The position numbers were made by a program, and so were the translations under genes. A stretch of 64,000 nucleotides of DNA, taken from the NCBI RefSeq assembly GCF_007483685.1, contig NZ_VMKN01000001.1, positions 1,600,393 to 1,664,392 of the forward strand, given 5' to 3'. The DNA comes from Litoribacter populi (GTDB lineage: Bacteria > Bacteroidota > Bacteroidia > Cytophagales > Cyclobacteriaceae). The notes beneath the pieces are model-generated. The model was not told the DNA's origin and made no database searches. It saw nothing but the letters and a program-made list of their open reading frames with translations. Shown piece by piece: positions 9,381 through 19,243 of the stretch (position 1 is its first letter; each line of letters opens with the position of its first letter).

Positions 9381-9653
9381 TCATTCTGCAGTGACCGGAT
9401 CGATTATGGATGAGACCTCCGATACAGCGTCGACAGGAAATCCACTTTGTTTGGCATGTTGATGGATTAATTTTTCGTTTGGAGAAATATAAATGCAGTA
9501 AATCTTATTGCCTGCTACATAGCTGTGAATCCACTGAACTGCAGGGCCGATATTTGCCAACACATCACAAGAGGTTTGTGATATCGCCTTTAATTCCTCC
9601 GCAGACAATTTGCTTGCTCCTGGAATCTCTCGCTCAATCAGGTATTTAGGCAT
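9381..9653 (-). CDS. DUF4242 family small protein
   Basis: 90 residues, no signal or membrane segment. The pattern MPKYLIEREIPGA followed by WIHSYVAGNKIYCIYISP and an HAKQSGFPVDAVSEV tail is typical of DUF4242 (SCO4226-like ferredoxin-fold small proteins; a Streptomyces member binds nickel). The enzymatic role is unknown. It lies downstream of fabD on the same strand but a terminator separates them, so it is probably transcribed from its own promoter. Confidence 0.8.
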   Translation of the reverse strand: MPKYLIEREIPGASKLSAEELKAISQTSCDVLANIGPAVQWIHSYVAGNKIYCIYISPNEKLIHQHAKQSGFPVDAVSEVSSIIDPVTAE

Positions 9654-9710
9654 GGTTATATGGTTATTAACCAGTAGTATAGGGATATAATTTACGAAGA
9701 ATAAATGCCA

Positions 9711-9738
9711 AAAAAAAGCTGCCCGAAGGCAGCTTTTA
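9711..9738 (-). terminator. Terminator downstream of fabD
   Basis: Perfect stem AGCTGCC / GGCAGCT around loop CGAA (the minus strand reads TTCG), flanked by seven A on the left and TTTTA on the right, so on the minus strand it ends in a T-run. It sits 7 bases from the fabD stop. Confidence 0.92.
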
Positions 9739-9744
9739 CTTTTA

Positions 9745-10620
9745 TTATATACTGGAAACTTCAGCTTCCCTGTGGATTTTTTTCACTAGGCCCTGAAGGA
9801 CTTTTCCAGGTCCGCTTTCGATAAATTCAGTTGCACCATCTTTGACCATGTTTTGTACCGACTGGGTCCATTTTACTGGGGCGGTAAGTTGAGCGATCAG
9901 GTTTTCTTTGATTTTTTCCACATCAGTTACTGCCGTGGTGCTCACGTTTTGGTAGATTGGACAATGAGGCTTGTTGAATGTAGTAGCCTCAATCGCTTTC
10001 TGAAGTTTTTCTCTAGCTGGCTCCATCAAAGGAGAATGGAAAGCACCACCTACTGGAAGAGGAAGAGCTCTTTTGGCTCCAGCCTCCTTCATTTTTTCAC
10101 AGGCTATCTCGATTCCCTTGTTACTTCCCGATATCACCAATTGGCCGGGACAGTTGTAATTCGCAGCCACCACTATTTCATTTTCAACGCTTTCGCAGAT
10201 TTCTTCCACTTTGGAATCCTCAAGTCCCAAAATAGCAGCCATCGTGCTTGGGTTAACCTCACAGGCTTCTTGCATTGCCAAGGCTCTTTGGTAAACCAAT
10301 TTTAAGGCATCGTCAAAAGCCAAAACACCATTAGCAACCAATGCTGAAAATTCGCCTAAGGAATGGCCAGCGACCATGTCAGGATTAAAATTAGGAGTAG
10401 TTTCTGCCAATATTACCGAATGTATAAATATGGCCGGTTGTGTTACCTTAGTCTGCTTTAGGTCTTCATCGGTGCCATTAAACATGATTTCGGTGATGTT
10501 AAAGCCAAGAATTTCATTGGCATGGTCAAAGATCTTTTTCGCCTCCTCATTGGATTCATATAGATCTTTCCCCATTCCTACAAATTGTGCCCCTTGTCCA
10601 GGGAAAATATATGCTTTCAT
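9745..10620 (-). CDS. fabD: Malonyl-CoA:ACP transacylase
   Basis: 291 residues. It loads malonyl from CoA onto acyl carrier protein for fatty acid elongation, in the cytoplasm. Motifs: FPGQGAQFVGMGKDL at the N-terminus, GHSLGE at 85-90 with nucleophile Ser87, an Arg in YQRALAMQEA near 115, and catalytic His in GGAFHSPLM near 198. The C-terminal ESGPGKVLQGLVKKI is also typical. Monocistronic, away from other fab genes, with its own terminator. Confidence 0.96.
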   Translation of the reverse strand: MKAYIFPGQGAQFVGMGKDLYESNEEAKKIFDHANEILGFNITEIMFNGTDEDLKQTKVTQPAIFIHSVILAETTPNFNPDMVAGHSLGEFSALVANGVLAFDDALKLVYQRALAMQEACEVNPSTMAAILGLEDSKVEEICESVENEIVVAANYNCPGQLVISGSNKGIEIACEKMKEAGAKRALPLPVGGAFHSPLMEPAREKLQKAIEATTFNKPHCPIYQNVSTTAVTDVEKIKENLIAQLTAPVKWTQSVQNMVKDGATEFIESGPGKVLQGLVKKIHREAEVSSI

Positions 10621-10668
10621 AAATAGGTGGTTTAGTTTAAATGTTAGATTGGCCGCAAATATAATACA

Positions 10669-10698
10669 GAGTACTTCGTACCTCGTACTTCTATCTAA
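10669..10698. repeat. Dispersed tacgaagtac/tacgaggtac-type repeat
   Basis: The text reads as alternating GTACTTCGTAC and CTCGTACTTC units. Similar strings occur at 25173-25190 and 59246-59286, so this is one copy of a degenerate intergenic repeat family. It overlaps the last bases of the neighbouring T9SS substrate gene. Confidence 0.6.
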
Positions 10699-13480
10699 TA
10701 ATCTGAATATTCCCCTTTAGACTCTGCTCTCTTATTCCTTCATCCAATGTGTCAAACTGCACAGTGCCCGAATAGAAGTAGGTGCCTGCTGGTAACTCCT
10801 TGCCATTTTGATCATGGCCATCCCAGTTGATAAAGATGCTACCTTCAGCGCTGGTCCTTGAATTGTACTCAAATACTTGCACGCCCCAACGGTTGTAAAT
10901 TTTAATTTCAACTGCCTCTACAAAACGTGGACATTTTTCAAACGGATTGTCAAACGCTCTGAAAGTGTCATTGACTCCATCAGAATTTGGTGTAAATACG
11001 TTTGGAAGTTCATAATTAGGACAATTGTCTATACAAACGATCTCACTAGGTTCGCTGACATTGCCTGAGCGGTCTACGGCTACCAAATAGTAACAACCTT
11101 TCAGGCTATTCAATCCTTCAATTCGGGTTCTCAATGTACTGGCACCAAATGTTCCAACTTGCTCAAATGTATTTTCTTCTCCTGTTTCTGAGAAGAACAA
11201 CCTGTATTGGCTCAACTCATCATCACAGTCGCCACTCACATCTGGTTCCCAGCTTAAATCATGATAGAAGTTGCTGAAATTACAAGGCTTGTCCGCCAAA
11301 AAGGATGTACATTCTGGTCCTTCGTAAGTCAATACGGGAGGACAAGGTAACCTGTCATCATCTGGGCGCACACATACTACTTGAGAGCGGTTGATCAATG
11401 GATATTCTAGCAGTTCTATATTATAAGCGCCCAAAGTTTCCACATAATAACAGTACTCGATGTCTTTGTTCAATGGCACCCCATTATGGCTGCCGTCATC
11501 AAAGAAGGTAAAACCTTCAGTAGTGACATTCACTTCACCAATTAAGGTGAAGGTTTCCTCATCAGCTGAAGCTGGATCGGTACGGTTTCTATATACTCTA
11601 TGTGGATATTGTGACATCGAGTTGTTCCATGGTACTTGAAATTCCCAATTCAACTCAATTGCCTCGTTCAAGATAGTGGGCTCTAATCGTACGGATGATG
11701 CTCTACTTGAAGTATCGATTCTTTCCCCGTCATTCAGCAAAATGATTCTATAATTATAGATCTGATTTGCCGTATTCAATCCTACATCGGTAAACACCGT
11801 GTCAGCAGTAGTGGTGACACTGAATTGATTCTCATTTCCGGAAAATCCTTGGGCTCTAATTAATTCATATGTATATGGACCAGGATATTCTTCTGTGTCA
11901 ATGTCATAAGGTGGTGTCCATCGTACGATTATCTCTCCGATTTCATTATCGGTTTCATCAATATCAACATTCGTGATTACTGGAACATCCACATCTAGGG
12001 TAATACAGAATTCTTCAGAAACGATACTTTCTCCACTTCTTGGTTGTGGGAAAGTGGATACCAATCTGTAACAATAAGTATTGCCTGGGCTCAATCCCTG
12101 GCCCTCATTATCATCTAGGAAATTAAAGGTTTCCATATCGGTGGTACCGATAAGTTCCCAGCCATCCCTGATGCCTGTTTCGCATTCATCGGGTTCATAA
12201 GGATCGCTATTTAACCTCCGCCAGACTTGCATTTCTTCGGCGGAGCCGCTACAGGAGTAGGGGTCCCAACTTATTTCGGCACTCCTTCCGGGTTGCTGTT
12301 CTACTTCCTCGATGACGGGAGGGGGCCCGATGACGGTAATATTCCATGTTCGTATATCCACCAGCGCCGGCCCTGATTCCGGCCGGTCCGTTATTCGGAT
12401 TCGAACCTGGTAAGTCCTTTCGCGAACATGGTTGCACACGGTTTGCCAATCGAAGTTGATTACTCCTGGGGAAGATTGAAATATAGCCACTGGACTATAG
12501 GTAGCAGGTGAACTTGAAATTTCGATTGGGTCTCCAAAAACTTCAATTCGAATATCATCTCCATCTGGATCACTGCCTTGTATAATTTCCTCAATCCTGG
12601 TACCCGCCTCCACGCAGAGGTCGGGGGGAAGTATGAGTTCCGGTCGCCTGTTATCGGTGTGCTCTATGATAATCTGCATATCACGGACTACATAGCCGAT
12701 CATTTCATATTCCCCGTTGATTTTCCGCCATTCTTCAATTCTGAAAGCAATATTATATTGTCCTGCTATACCTGGGGCATCCCATATCAAGTCACCTGTG
12801 AGCGGATCCATGGAAATATAGGGGTTGGCTGAGCCGTCCTCCCGCTGGAAACTGAATTCACCAGAACCTGGGCTTCTATAGTTGTTTACCGGTCTTTGAA
12901 ATTCCTGATTAGGTACGATGACATTTTCATCAAAATTATATGCTAGGCTATCCCCATCAGGGTCATATGCTCCTGGGTTGTGAATGTAGCGCACATTTAC
13001 CGCGCCATTGTCCACTGGAGGTATAGTTAAAATAGGAGAGTTGTTGACTCCAAAAAATGGGTCGATCCGGATAAAAGTCTCCACATAGAACGGCGTGTCC
13101 ACCGAATTATCCATGTTAAGAGTACCGTCATTCCGGTTAAACTCCATGAATCGGATAGTATAATTTCCCGGACCTTGATAAGTATGAGTTACAACAAATG
13201 TGTTTTTTTCAATCTGATTGCCTAAAGGTTCTGAGAAAGAAATGTCACTTTCGGTGTTGAGTTGAACAGTTGTACCGTCTCCGAAATTGATATTTCCAGG
13301 GCCAAAGCGGACCTGAGAACCGGTATCTGTATACCCCACGACAGTGATTCTATAGGTCAGTGCTTGAGTGGAAATCCTCTCTGCAATGATTTCTCCGGCC
13401 CTAATATGGGTAGCAGTTGCCTGGTACTGAATAGCGAATAGAAAACACAGGGTAAGGAAAAATAATGATTTAAATTTCAT
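10691..13480 (-). CDS. Large exported adhesin-like protein with T9SS type B sorting (gliding-type C-terminal) domain
   Basis: 929 residues. A signal peptide (about 1-23, ending ATATH) is followed by immunoglobulin/cadherin-like and FN3-like modules. In the first half these include GAYDPDGDSLAYNF and EAGTRIEEIIQGSDPDGDDI, the DPDGD calcium-type motif of cadherin-like repeats. The last ~100 residues contain PNVFTPNSDGVNDTF, IYNRWGVQVFE, WDGHDQNGKELPAGTYFY and a final GNIQIIR, the hallmark of CHU_C/gliding motility-associated C-terminal domains that direct type B T9SS secretion. The protein should be exported by the T9SS whose porU and porV genes lie at the end of this window. Ligand unknown. 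No operon partner. Confidence 0.9.
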   Translation of the reverse strand: MKFKSLFFLTLCFLFAIQYQATATHIRAGEIIAERISTQALTYRITVVGYTDTGSQVRFGPGNINFGDGTTVQLNTESDISFSEPLGNQIEKNTFVVTHTYQGPGNYTIRFMEFNRNDGTLNMDNSVDTPFYVETFIRIDPFFGVNNSPILTIPPVDNGAVNVRYIHNPGAYDPDGDSLAYNFDENVIVPNQEFQRPVNNYRSPGSGEFSFQREDGSANPYISMDPLTGDLIWDAPGIAGQYNIAFRIEEWRKINGEYEMIGYVVRDMQIIIEHTDNRRPELILPPDLCVEAGTRIEEIIQGSDPDGDDIRIEVFGDPIEISSSPATYSPVAIFQSSPGVINFDWQTVCNHVRERTYQVRIRITDRPESGPALVDIRTWNITVIGPPPVIEEVEQQPGRSAEISWDPYSCSGSAEEMQVWRRLNSDPYEPDECETGIRDGWELIGTTDMETFNFLDDNEGQGLSPGNTYCYRLVSTFPQPRSGESIVSEEFCITLDVDVPVITNVDIDETDNEIGEIIVRWTPPYDIDTEEYPGPYTYELIRAQGFSGNENQFSVTTTADTVFTDVGLNTANQIYNYRIILLNDGERIDTSSRASSVRLEPTILNEAIELNWEFQVPWNNSMSQYPHRVYRNRTDPASADEETFTLIGEVNVTTEGFTFFDDGSHNGVPLNKDIEYCYYVETLGAYNIELLEYPLINRSQVVCVRPDDDRLPCPPVLTYEGPECTSFLADKPCNFSNFYHDLSWEPDVSGDCDDELSQYRLFFSETGEENTFEQVGTFGASTLRTRIEGLNSLKGCYYLVAVDRSGNVSEPSEIVCIDNCPNYELPNVFTPNSDGVNDTFRAFDNPFEKCPRFVEAVEIKIYNRWGVQVFEYNSRTSAEGSIFINWDGHDQNGKELPAGTYFYSGTVQFDTLDEGIREQSLKGNIQIIR

Positions 13481-13663
13481 AAAAGGTGACTTAACTACTG
13501 TTAGTATACGGATTAAAGTTAAGCAAGTACAATTATTAATGAAACGAAAACCAAAAAATTAACCGCTTGGTTTTAGAAATGATCACCAATAGTAAGGAAA
13601 ACTTCGCCAGAAAGGAGTTATTTAGAACGTTTTAAAATAAGATTAAAGGGAATGCATAGATTG

Positions 13664-13691
13664 TTTGATAAGTTTTCCAAATGTAAATTTG
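13664..13691 (+). promoter_or_regulatory. sdh operon promoter (-33 TTTG, -7 TAAATTTG)
   Basis: TTTG at 13664-13667 and TAAATTTG at 13684-13691, separated by 16 bases. Both match the Bacteroidota sigma-ABfr consensus, with slightly short spacing. The -7 element ends 48 bases before the sdhC start. Confidence 0.6.
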
Positions 13692-13739
13692 GCGGTCAAG
13701 TTTAAAAAATAAAAACAATCTATACTAAAACACAAGTTT

Positions 13740-14423
13740 ATGAGTTGGGTAACGAAGACCTTCAACAGTTCGCTGGGCCGAAAATTGATTATGGCCCTTA
13801 CAGGTTTATTCCTGGTTATATTTCTGATTGGGCACGTGACTGGTAACTTGCTTTTGTTCAAAGACGACGGTGGTCAGGCATTCAATGAATATGCCGATTT
13901 CATGACTACCAACCAGTTTGTACAAATCCTGTCCATCACCACCTATCTTTCGGTAATCCTACACGTAATTTATTCCATTGTTTTGACCTCCATGAATAAG
14001 AAGGCCAGACCAATCGAATATAATCAAGTAAACCCTCCCAAGGAAAGTAGCTGGAGTTCCAGAAACATGGGTATTTTGGGTACCTTCATTCTAATCTTCT
14101 TGGTGGTTCACCTTCAGGGATTCTGGTATCAGATGCACTGGGGCGACATGCCAAAGGTGACTTATGATAGCGGTACCTACAAAGACCTCTTCAAAATTGT
14201 CGTTTTTGCCTTCCAGCAAGAATGGTTGGTTGCTTTGTACGTGATTTCCATGATACTATTGGGCTTCCACCTTTTCCATGGTTTTGAAAGTGCCTTTCAA
14301 ACTTTTGGCGCAAACCATAAGAAATACACGCCAGCCATACAATTTGTAGGCAGAGCGTTTGCAATCGTGGTACCTGCACTTTTCGCAAGTATGCCACTTT
14401 ATATATACTTCACTTTGAATTAA
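13740..14423 (+). CDS. sdhC: Succinate dehydrogenase cytochrome b subunit
   Basis: 227 residues with five predicted membrane spans, the Bacteroidota/B-type single-subunit cytochrome b that anchors SdhAB and carries two hemes. Candidate heme ligands are the histidines in LIGHVTGNLLLF (about residue 36), TYLSVILHVIYS (about 80), LVVHLQGFWYQMHWGD (about 125-137) and LLGFHLFHGFESAFQ (about 175-180). It opens the sdhCAB operon, 12 bases before sdhA, and works in respiration/TCA cycle with menaquinone (family knowledge). Confidence 0.95.
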   Translation: MSWVTKTFNSSLGRKLIMALTGLFLVIFLIGHVTGNLLLFKDDGGQAFNEYADFMTTNQFVQILSITTYLSVILHVIYSIVLTSMNKKARPIEYNQVNPPKESSWSSRNMGILGTFILIFLVVHLQGFWYQMHWGDMPKVTYDSGTYKDLFKIVVFAFQQEWLVALYVISMILLGFHLFHGFESAFQTFGANHKKYTPAIQFVGRAFAIVVPALFASMPLYIYFTLN

Positions 14424-14435
14424 CAATAAGTAGAT

Positions 14436-16370
14436 ATGATACTCGATTCTAAAATACCTGCAGGTCCTGTAGCTGAGAAGTGGACCAAGCATAAATTTAA
14501 CATGAAGCTGGTCAATCCGGCCAATAAGAGAAAGTATGATGTCATCGTGGTAGGTACGGGCTTGGCAGGTGCTTCTGCGGCAGCATCCCTGGCTGAACTT
14601 GGCTACAACGTAAAAGCTTTTTGTTTTCAGGATAGCCCTCGTAGAGCGCACTCTATTGCTGCTCAAGGTGGTATTAATGCCGCCAAAAATTACCAAAATG
14701 ACGGTGATTCCATTTATAGATTGTTTTATGACACCGTAAAAGGGGGCGATTATAGAGCCAGAGAAGGCAATGTGTACAGACTTGCCGAAGTATCTGTCAA
14801 TATCATTGATCAATGTGTGGCCCAGGGTGTTCCTTTTGCCAGAGAATATGGCGGACTTTTGGCCAACCGTTCTTTTGGGGGTGCACAGGTTTCTAGAACC
14901 TTTTATGCAAGAGGCCAGACCGGACAACAATTGCTTTTGGGGGCTTACTCTGCATTGAGCCGACAGGTTGCCAATGGCAAGGTGAAGCTTTATCCTCGTA
15001 CGGAGATGATGGACATCGTCAACATTGAGGGGCAGACTAGAGGTATCATCACCCGAAACCTGATCACCGGAGAAATTGAAAAGCACAGTGCACATGCGGT
15101 ATTGCTTTGTACAGGTGGTTACGGGAACGTATTCTTCCTTTCCACCAATGCCATGGGGTCTAATGTGACCGCGGCTTGGAGAGCACACAAAAAAGGTGCA
15201 TTATTTGCAAACCCTTGCTATACTCAGATCCACCCAACTTGTATTCCTGTTTCTGGTGACCATCAGTCCAAGTTAACATTGATGTCAGAGTCATTGAGAA
15301 ATGACGGTAGAGTGTGGGTTCCGAAAACCATAGAGCTGGCTCAAAAGCTTCGCAAAAAAGAAATCAAGCCTAGCGATATCAAAGACGAGGACAGAGATTA
15401 CTATTTGGAAAGAAGATATCCTTCTTTCGGTAACCTTGTGCCAAGAGACGTAGCTTCAAGAAATGCAAAATATGTTTGTGATGAAGGTAGAGGCGTAAAC
15501 GAAACTGGTGAAGCTGTATTCTTGGATTTCCGCGATGCTATCCAGCGTGATGGCGAAGATTTGGTAAGAAGCAAGTACGGTAACTTGTTTGATATGTATC
15601 AGCAGATTACCGGCGACAACCCATACCAGCAGCCGATGATGATTTATCCGGCGGTTCACTATACTATGGGTGGTCTTTGGGTAGATTACAACTTGATGAC
15701 CAATGTTCCTGGTCTTTATGCCTTGGGAGAAGCTAATTTCTCTGACCACGGTGCCAACAGACTTGGTGCATCAGCTTTGATGCAGGGTCTTGCTGACGGT
15801 TACTTTGTAATCCCTTACACTATAGGTGATTATTTAGCTCGTATGTCAAGCGACAAGGTGTCTACTGATCATCCTGAGTTCCAAAAGGCTGAAAAAGAAA
15901 TTAAAGACAAAATCCAGAAACTGCTTTCCATCAACGGATCAAAAACTATTGACCACTTCCATAAAAGATTGGGCAAGATCATGTGGGAATACTGTGGCAT
16001 GGCTAGAACGGCTGAAGGACTACAGAAAGCCAAAGGCTTGATCAAGGATTTGAAAGTTGAATTTTGGAAAGATGTTAAAGTTTTAGGTGCCAATGAGGAG
16101 CTTAACCAGTCACTGGAAAAGGCCCATAGAGTGGCGGATTTCATTGAGTTGGGTGAGTTGATGGTAGACGATGCACTCCATAGAAATGAATCTTGTGGCG
16201 GTCACTTCCGTGAAGAATACCAGACCGAAGACGGTGAAGCACTTCGTGATGACGAAAACTTTGCTTATGTAGGTGCCTGGAAATTCGTAGGAGAGGGTGT
16301 GGAAGAAGAACTTCACAAAGAAGAGTTGAAGTTTGAAGAAGTGAAGTTGACGCAAAGAAGTTACAAGTAA
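14436..16370 (+). CDS. sdhA: Succinate dehydrogenase/fumarate reductase flavoprotein subunit
   Basis: 644 residues. The FAD-binding Rossmann motif [19 protein letters not shown] is near 37-55, the flavin-linking His region is [17 protein letters not shown] (about 68-84), and the active-site segments [27 protein letters not shown] and [11 protein letters not shown] are present. It oxidises succinate to fumarate at the cytoplasmic side of the membrane. The sequence is the B-type (epsilon-like) flavoprotein found with a one-subunit cytochrome b. Followed after 24 bases by sdhB. Confidence 0.97.
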   Translation: MILDSKIPAGPVAEKWTKHKFNMKLVNPANKRKYDVIVVGTGLAGASAAASLAELGYNVKAFCFQDSPRRAHSIAAQGGINAAKNYQNDGDSIYRLFYDTVKGGDYRAREGNVYRLAEVSVNIIDQCVAQGVPFAREYGGLLANRSFGGAQVSRTFYARGQTGQQLLLGAYSALSRQVANGKVKLYPRTEMMDIVNIEGQTRGIITRNLITGEIEKHSAHAVLLCTGGYGNVFFLSTNAMGSNVTAAWRAHKKGALFANPCYTQIHPTCIPVSGDHQSKLTLMSESLRNDGRVWVPKTIELAQKLRKKEIKPSDIKDEDRDYYLERRYPSFGNLVPRDVASRNAKYVCDEGRGVNETGEAVFLDFRDAIQRDGEDLVRSKYGNLFDMYQQITGDNPYQQPMMIYPAVHYTMGGLWVDYNLMTNVPGLYALGEANFSDHGANRLGASALMQGLADGYFVIPYTIGDYLARMSSDKVSTDHPEFQKAEKEIKDKIQKLLSINGSKTIDHFHKRLGKIMWEYCGMARTAEGLQKAKGLIKDLKVEFWKDVKVLGANEELNQSLEKAHRVADFIELGELMVDDALHRNESCGGHFREEYQTEDGEALRDDENFAYVGAWKFVGEGVEEELHKEELKFEEVKLTQRSYK

Positions 16371-16397
16371 TCAATCATCAAAAAAAGAGAAATTGTG

Positions 16398-17147
16398 ATG
16401 AATTTAACCTTAAAAATCTGGAGACAGAAAAACCACAAAGACAAGGGTGGTTTTGTAGACTATAAAGTAAGCGGCATTTCTAAGGATATGTCGTTCCTGG
16501 AAATGCTGGATGTATTGAACGAGCAGCTTTCCGAAAAAGGGGAGGACCCTGTTCATTTTGACCATGACTGTAGAGAAGGTATCTGCGGCATGTGCTCCCT
16601 ATACATCAATGGACATCCTCACGGCCCTCAGCAGACGACCACATGTCAACTGCACATGAGATCTTTTGCCGATGGGGATACCGTTACTATTGAGCCCTGG
16701 AGAGCAGCAGGTTTTCCGGTGATGAAAGACTTGATCACCGATCGTTCTGCTTTTGACAGAATTCAGCAGGCAGGCGGTTATGTCAGTGTAAACACTGGTG
16801 GGGTTCCTGATGCCAACGAGATTCCAATTCCAAAGTTGATTGCTGATGAGGCATTTGATGCGGCAACCTGTATTGGTTGCGGAGCATGCGTGGCAGCCTG
16901 TAAAAATGCTTCTGCCATGCTATTCGTTTCTGCCAAAATCTCCCAGTTGGCTCTTTTGCCTCAGGGACAAGTTGAAAGGAAAGAAAGAGCGGAGAAAATG
17001 GTTGCCCAAATGGACGCGGAAGGTTTCGGTGCCTGTACTAATACTGGTGCCTGCTCGGCCGAATGTCCAAAAGGCATTTCATTGACCAATATTGCAAGAA
17101 TGAATCGGGAGTATTTCTCTGCCGTAGCCAGTAGCGAGAATACCTGA
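16398..17147 (+). CDS. sdhB: Succinate dehydrogenase iron-sulfur subunit
   Basis: 249 residues from the ATG at 16398; a GTG directly before it (16395) could add one residue but ATG is preferred. Cysteine clusters match Sdh[10 protein letters not shown] with a later C in TTTCQLH for the 2Fe-2S centre, then [11 protein letters not shown] and a C-terminal [15 protein letters not shown] for the 4Fe-4S and 3Fe-4S centres. It passes electrons from the flavoprotein to the cytochrome b subunit. Last gene of sdhCAB. Confidence 0.97.
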   Translation: MNLTLKIWRQKNHKDKGGFVDYKVSGISKDMSFLEMLDVLNEQLSEKGEDPVHFDHDCREGICGMCSLYINGHPHGPQQTTTCQLHMRSFADGDTVTIEPWRAAGFPVMKDLITDRSAFDRIQQAGGYVSVNTGGVPDANEIPIPKLIADEAFDAATCIGCGACVAACKNASAMLFVSAKISQLALLPQGQVERKERAEKMVAQMDAEGFGACTNTGACSAECPKGISLTNIARMNREYFSAVASSENT

Positions 17148-17167
17148 TAATTTTTATTACAATTTAC

Positions 17168-17236
17168 AATTAGGAATTAAGAATTAGGGATGGAAACCAA
17201 GTTTTCATTTCAAATTCTTAATTCCTAATTTTTTTC
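17168..17236 (+). terminator. Long inverted repeat after sdhB
   Basis: Perfect 18-base arms at 17168-17185 and 17213-17230, 27-base loop, followed by a run of T (17229-17235). It is AT-rich (arms built from attagg-aattaag words), so it may be either a terminator or a copy of an intergenic repeat. Confidence 0.65.
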
Positions 17237-17354
17237 ATTCATCATTCAAAAATCACCATTGCACCCCCTTTTCGCATACTAATTAGGAATTCCCTTTTAT
17301 TCCCCTAAATTGCATGGTTTGATTCACCAAACAGTCCATGAAGGACACCTATAA

Positions 17355-18794
17355 ATGGCTTTAATAGACCTCATAATATTTTTTGTTTACATGATCGTGA
17401 TGTTGGGAGTGGGGTATTATTTTATGCGCAGCAATACTGGGCAAGATGATTACTACGTCGGAGGCCGGTCCATAGGTCCTTGGCACATTGGACTTTCGGT
17501 AGTGGCGACTGATGTGGGTGGGGGCTTTTCTGTCGGCCTGGGTGGTCTTGGTTTCGTGATGGGGTTATCGGGTAGTTGGATGCTTTTCACAGGCCTTTTG
17601 GGTGCTTGGCTTGCAGCAGTTTATCTTATACCTAGGGTTAAATCCAATCCTGCTTTTGCCAGCTTTTATACTTTTCCTCAAATCTTCAAGCATCTTTATA
17701 ACAATCAAGTCGCCATAGTAGCAGCCTTAATCTGCTTTATTGGCTATCTAGGCTTTACATCAAGCCAGTTACTTGCTGGGGCCAAACTTGCCTCAGGGAC
17801 CTTTGATGGGCTTAGCCTCAGTACCGCCTTGGTCATTATGGGAATCATCGCTGTTGTGTATACAGTTCTTGGAGGCTTGAAAGCAGTGATCTATACGGAT
17901 ACTATTCAGTGGATAATCCTTTTGCTAGGATTTATTTTCATTGGTCTGCCAATCAGTTATTACCATGTAGGGGGCTGGGAGTCCATCAGGGAAACCCTCC
18001 CGGCGGAATTCTTTAGTCTTACTAATCTGCGTTGGCAAGATTTTGTAAATTGGGGAGTGACCATCATGCCTATATGGTTTGTAGGCATGACCTTGTATCA
18101 ACGCATTTTTGCCAGCCGTGATGTGGCTTCAGCGAAGAAGGCTTGGTTTATCGCCGGGTTCTTTGAGTGGCCTATTATGGCCTTTATGGGAGTGGCGCTG
18201 GGACTATTGTCCCGAGTAGCATTTGAGCAAGGACTAATCGAAGCGGTTGGTGGAGAAATGGACCCAGAAATGGGGTTACCAATTCTATTGAGTACCGTAC
18301 TTCCCGCGGGGATCATGGGCTTGATGATGTCGGCCTACTTCTCAGCAGTCCTTTCCACAGCAGATTCTTGTCTTATGGCCGCTTCCGGAAACCTCACAAC
18401 AGACTTATTCAAAAAATTCTTTGACCGCCAATCCGATAAGAAAAACATGCGCCTTAGCCAGTTGTTTACATTAATAATAGGGGCTGTGGCTTTAATGATA
18501 GCACTTCAAATGACCAATGTGCTGGAACTGATGATATACTCCTACGCCTTTATGGTTTCCGGACTGCTGATACCTTTGCTTGCGGCCCTGTTTTGGGGAA
18601 ATACGAACCCAAAGGCTGCCATGTCGGCTATGGTTGGCGGAGGATTGACTACCTTGGTGCTTTCCCTAGGTGGATGGCCGCTGCCATTTGGATTAGACCC
18701 CAATTTATTTGGAGTTACAGCCTCTCTAGCGTTATTTTTGCTAGTAAATAAGATGAAAACTAAAGAAAAACGAAATTATATTATCAATCAATAA
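17355..18794 (+). CDS. Sodium:solute symporter (SSS family)
   Basis: 479 residues with about 13 membrane spans and no signal peptide. The N-terminal FFVYMIVMLGVGYYFMR, then DDYYVGGRSIGPWHIGLSVVATDVGGG, and the later AYFSAVLSTADSCLMAASGNLTTDLFKKF (Na2-site region) are typical of SSS transporters of the inner membrane. The solute cannot be deduced from sequence alone. It is followed after 5 bases by a GNAT gene and then by a PLP racemase, which suggests import of an amino acid or small peptide-like compound (inference). Confidence 0.9.
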   Translation: MALIDLIIFFVYMIVMLGVGYYFMRSNTGQDDYYVGGRSIGPWHIGLSVVATDVGGGFSVGLGGLGFVMGLSGSWMLFTGLLGAWLAAVYLIPRVKSNPAFASFYTFPQIFKHLYNNQVAIVAALICFIGYLGFTSSQLLAGAKLASGTFDGLSLSTALVIMGIIAVVYTVLGGLKAVIYTDTIQWIILLLGFIFIGLPISYYHVGGWESIRETLPAEFFSLTNLRWQDFVNWGVTIMPIWFVGMTLYQRIFASRDVASAKKAWFIAGFFEWPIMAFMGVALGLLSRVAFEQGLIEAVGGEMDPEMGLPILLSTVLPAGIMGLMMSAYFSAVLSTADSCLMAASGNLTTDLFKKFFDRQSDKKNMRLSQLFTLIIGAVALMIALQMTNVLELMIYSYAFMVSGLLIPLLAALFWGNTNPKAAMSAMVGGGLTTLVLSLGGWPLPFGLDPNLFGVTASLALFLLVNKMKTKEKRNYIINQ

Positions 18795-18799
18795 CCTAT

Positions 18800-19243
18800 A
18801 TGTTACAATTAGAAACCATAACACCATCGGACAAAGCCAATCATGATAAAAAGGATGAGATCGCATCTTTTCTTTTCCAGCATTTGGACCAATATGGCGA
18901 CCCAAAAGAGGATATTATGAAATGTCTTGATTATGCCCTTAATGCGGAATTGAGCCGTGGAGGAGGTTTTGTTGTCGTAGCCAGAGAAGATGAAAAGATT
19001 GTCGGGGCGGTGGTACTTAACGAAACCGGAATGTCTGGATATATTCCTGAGTACATTTTGGTTTATATTGCCGTTGACGCCTCCCAAAGGGGTAAAGGTG
19101 TAGGTAAAAAGCTAATGCAAAAAGCCGTAGAATCGGCTAGTGGTGATATCGCCTTACACGTAGAGCCTGACAACCCGGCTAAAAAACTATATGAGAGCTT
19201 GGGCTTTACCAATAAATATTTAGAAATGAGACTTAAAAAGTAA
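18800..19243 (+). CDS. GNAT family N-acetyltransferase
   Basis: 147 residues. The acetyl-CoA pyrophosphate loop is seen as VDASQRGKGVGKKLMQKA (about 93-110), preceded by the beta strand EYILVYIAV and followed by ALHVEPDNPAKKLYESLGF. It acetylates an amine of unknown identity in the cytoplasm. The stop overlaps the start of the racemase gene (TAATG), so the two are translationally coupled; it belongs to the symporter operon. Confidence 0.88.
   Translation: MLQLETITPSDKANHDKKDEIASFLFQHLDQYGDPKEDIMKCLDYALNAELSRGGGFVVVAREDEKIVGAVVLNETGMSGYIPEYILVYIAVDASQRGKGVGKKLMQKAVESASGDIALHVEPDNPAKKLYESLGFTNKYLEMRLKK

Noticed and set aside
14256-15188. 310-codon open frame on the minus strand across sdhC/sdhA
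   Set aside because: It is antisense to conserved sdhC and sdhA with clear motifs on the plus strand; no domain recognised in the antisense translation.
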